This document shows positions 13,691 to 14,101 of a stretch of 14,101 bases of DNA, piece by piece. The stretch covers positions 1-14,101 of the forward strand of contig JAPUGN010000089.1 in the NCBI GenBank assembly GCA_027298165.1, read 5' to 3'. A program made the position numbers and the translations under genes. Within the stretch, counting starts at the first letter, position 1. Every line of letters begins with the position of its first letter. The notes under the pieces are model-generated. The model worked only from the letters and a program-made list of their open reading frames with translations. It was not told where the DNA came from and made no database searches. The DNA comes from Nitrospinota bacterium (GTDB lineage: Bacteria > Nitrospinota > Nitrospinia > Nitrospinales > Nitrospinaceae).

Positions 13691-14101
13691 TTATAGCGAC
13701 AGATCGTTCCATTGTTTGCCGTCGTACCTGAGAACGGTGCCGTTTTCCCCGCAGGCGTAGACCTGGTCCGGACCCAACCCCTGTACCTTGGTGAGGTAAT
13801 TGTCATTGCCCGATTCCATGGGGCTCCACTGTTTGCCGTCGTAGTGGAGAAGGGTGGCATTGTCGCCCACCGCGAAAATATGGTTGTCCGCGGTTCCCCA
13901 AATAGCCAAAAGGTATTCCTCGGTTCCGGATGCCATGGGTTTCCATTCCTCGCCATCGAAATGCAGGATGGTGCCATGGGACCCCACCACGTAGACATTG
14001 TTGTTGCTCGTGCCCCAAATGCCATAGAGGGAAACGGTCTCTTCCGTTAACTCCTCGCGCCGCTGAAAGGTTTTGCCGTCGTAGAACCGGTAAATGCCTT
14101 C
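13691..14101 (-). CDS. WG-type beta-propeller protein, C-terminal part (cut by window edge)
   Basis: The frame is open from the right edge of the window to a TAA at 13691-13693, giving 136 visible residues of a longer protein whose start lies outside. It contains three full repeats and the end of a fourth: for example SLYGIWGTSNNNVYVVGSHG, then ILHFDGEEWKPM, LLAIWGTADNHIFAVGDNA and LTKVQGLGPDQVYACGENG. The final repeat ends in DGKQWNDLSL. It has the same repeat family as the next gene downstream, so the two are likely products of tandem duplication and probably one transcription unit. A GTG at 13988-13990 is not the start, because the frame and the repeats continue upstream of it. Confidence 0.82.
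   Translation of the reverse strand, partial: EGIYRFYDGKTFQRREELTEETVSLYGIWGTSNNNVYVVGSHGTILHFDGEEWKPMASGTEEYLLAIWGTADNHIFAVGDNATLLHYDGKQWSPMESGNDNYLTKVQGLGPDQVYACGENGTVLRYDGKQWNDLSL

Overview
All recognisable genes in this 14.1 kb window lie on the minus strand, so transcription runs from the right edge to the left. The DNA is of moderate-to-high GC and is packed tightly, with no gene-free stretch above 200 bases. The organism is a bacterium with a complete, unfused tryptophan operon. Several neighbouring proteins have Sec signal peptides and repeat scaffolds (leucine-rich repeats, NHL propellers, WG-type propellers). This suggests an environmental bacterium of a lineage such as Nitrospinota or a former deltaproteobacterial group. 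That placement is a guess from gene content; the window holds no rRNA or other phylogenetic marker.

Layout from right to left: (1) 14101-12829 holds two paralogous beta-propeller proteins in tandem, the first cut by the window edge. (2) 12828-12640 is the trp control region, with a sigma-70-like promoter, a leader of about 74 nt, an antiterminator that competes with an intrinsic terminator, and then trpE only 11 nt after the terminator U-run. (3) 12639-6110 is trpE-trpG-trpD-trpC-trpF-trpB-trpA, all seven activities for chorismate to tryptophan, joined by overlaps or gaps of at most 12 nt. (4) 6100-1391 holds a family 2 glycosyltransferase and then three predicted exported repeat proteins: an LRR protein, a 12-repeat NHL protein and a second LRR protein. 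(5) 1389-88 is proA, the second step of proline synthesis, of the type found in cyanobacteria and in the C-terminal half of plant P5CS. The last 87 bases hold no clear gene.

The trp genes work as one pathway unit. No terminator or convincing promoter is visible between trpA and proA, and the gaps there are 9 nt, 21 nt, 34 nt, a 4-nt overlap and 1 nt. The envelope-type genes and proA could therefore be co-transcribed with trp and fall under its attenuator. The most notable element is that attenuator. It has well-defined alternative RNA structures, but I see no run of Trp codons, no T-box consensus and no TRAP-type triplet repeats, so how it senses tryptophan cannot be read from the sequence. 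The second point of interest is the LRR-NHL-LRR cassette lodged between a trp operon and proA, with translational coupling at its joints.
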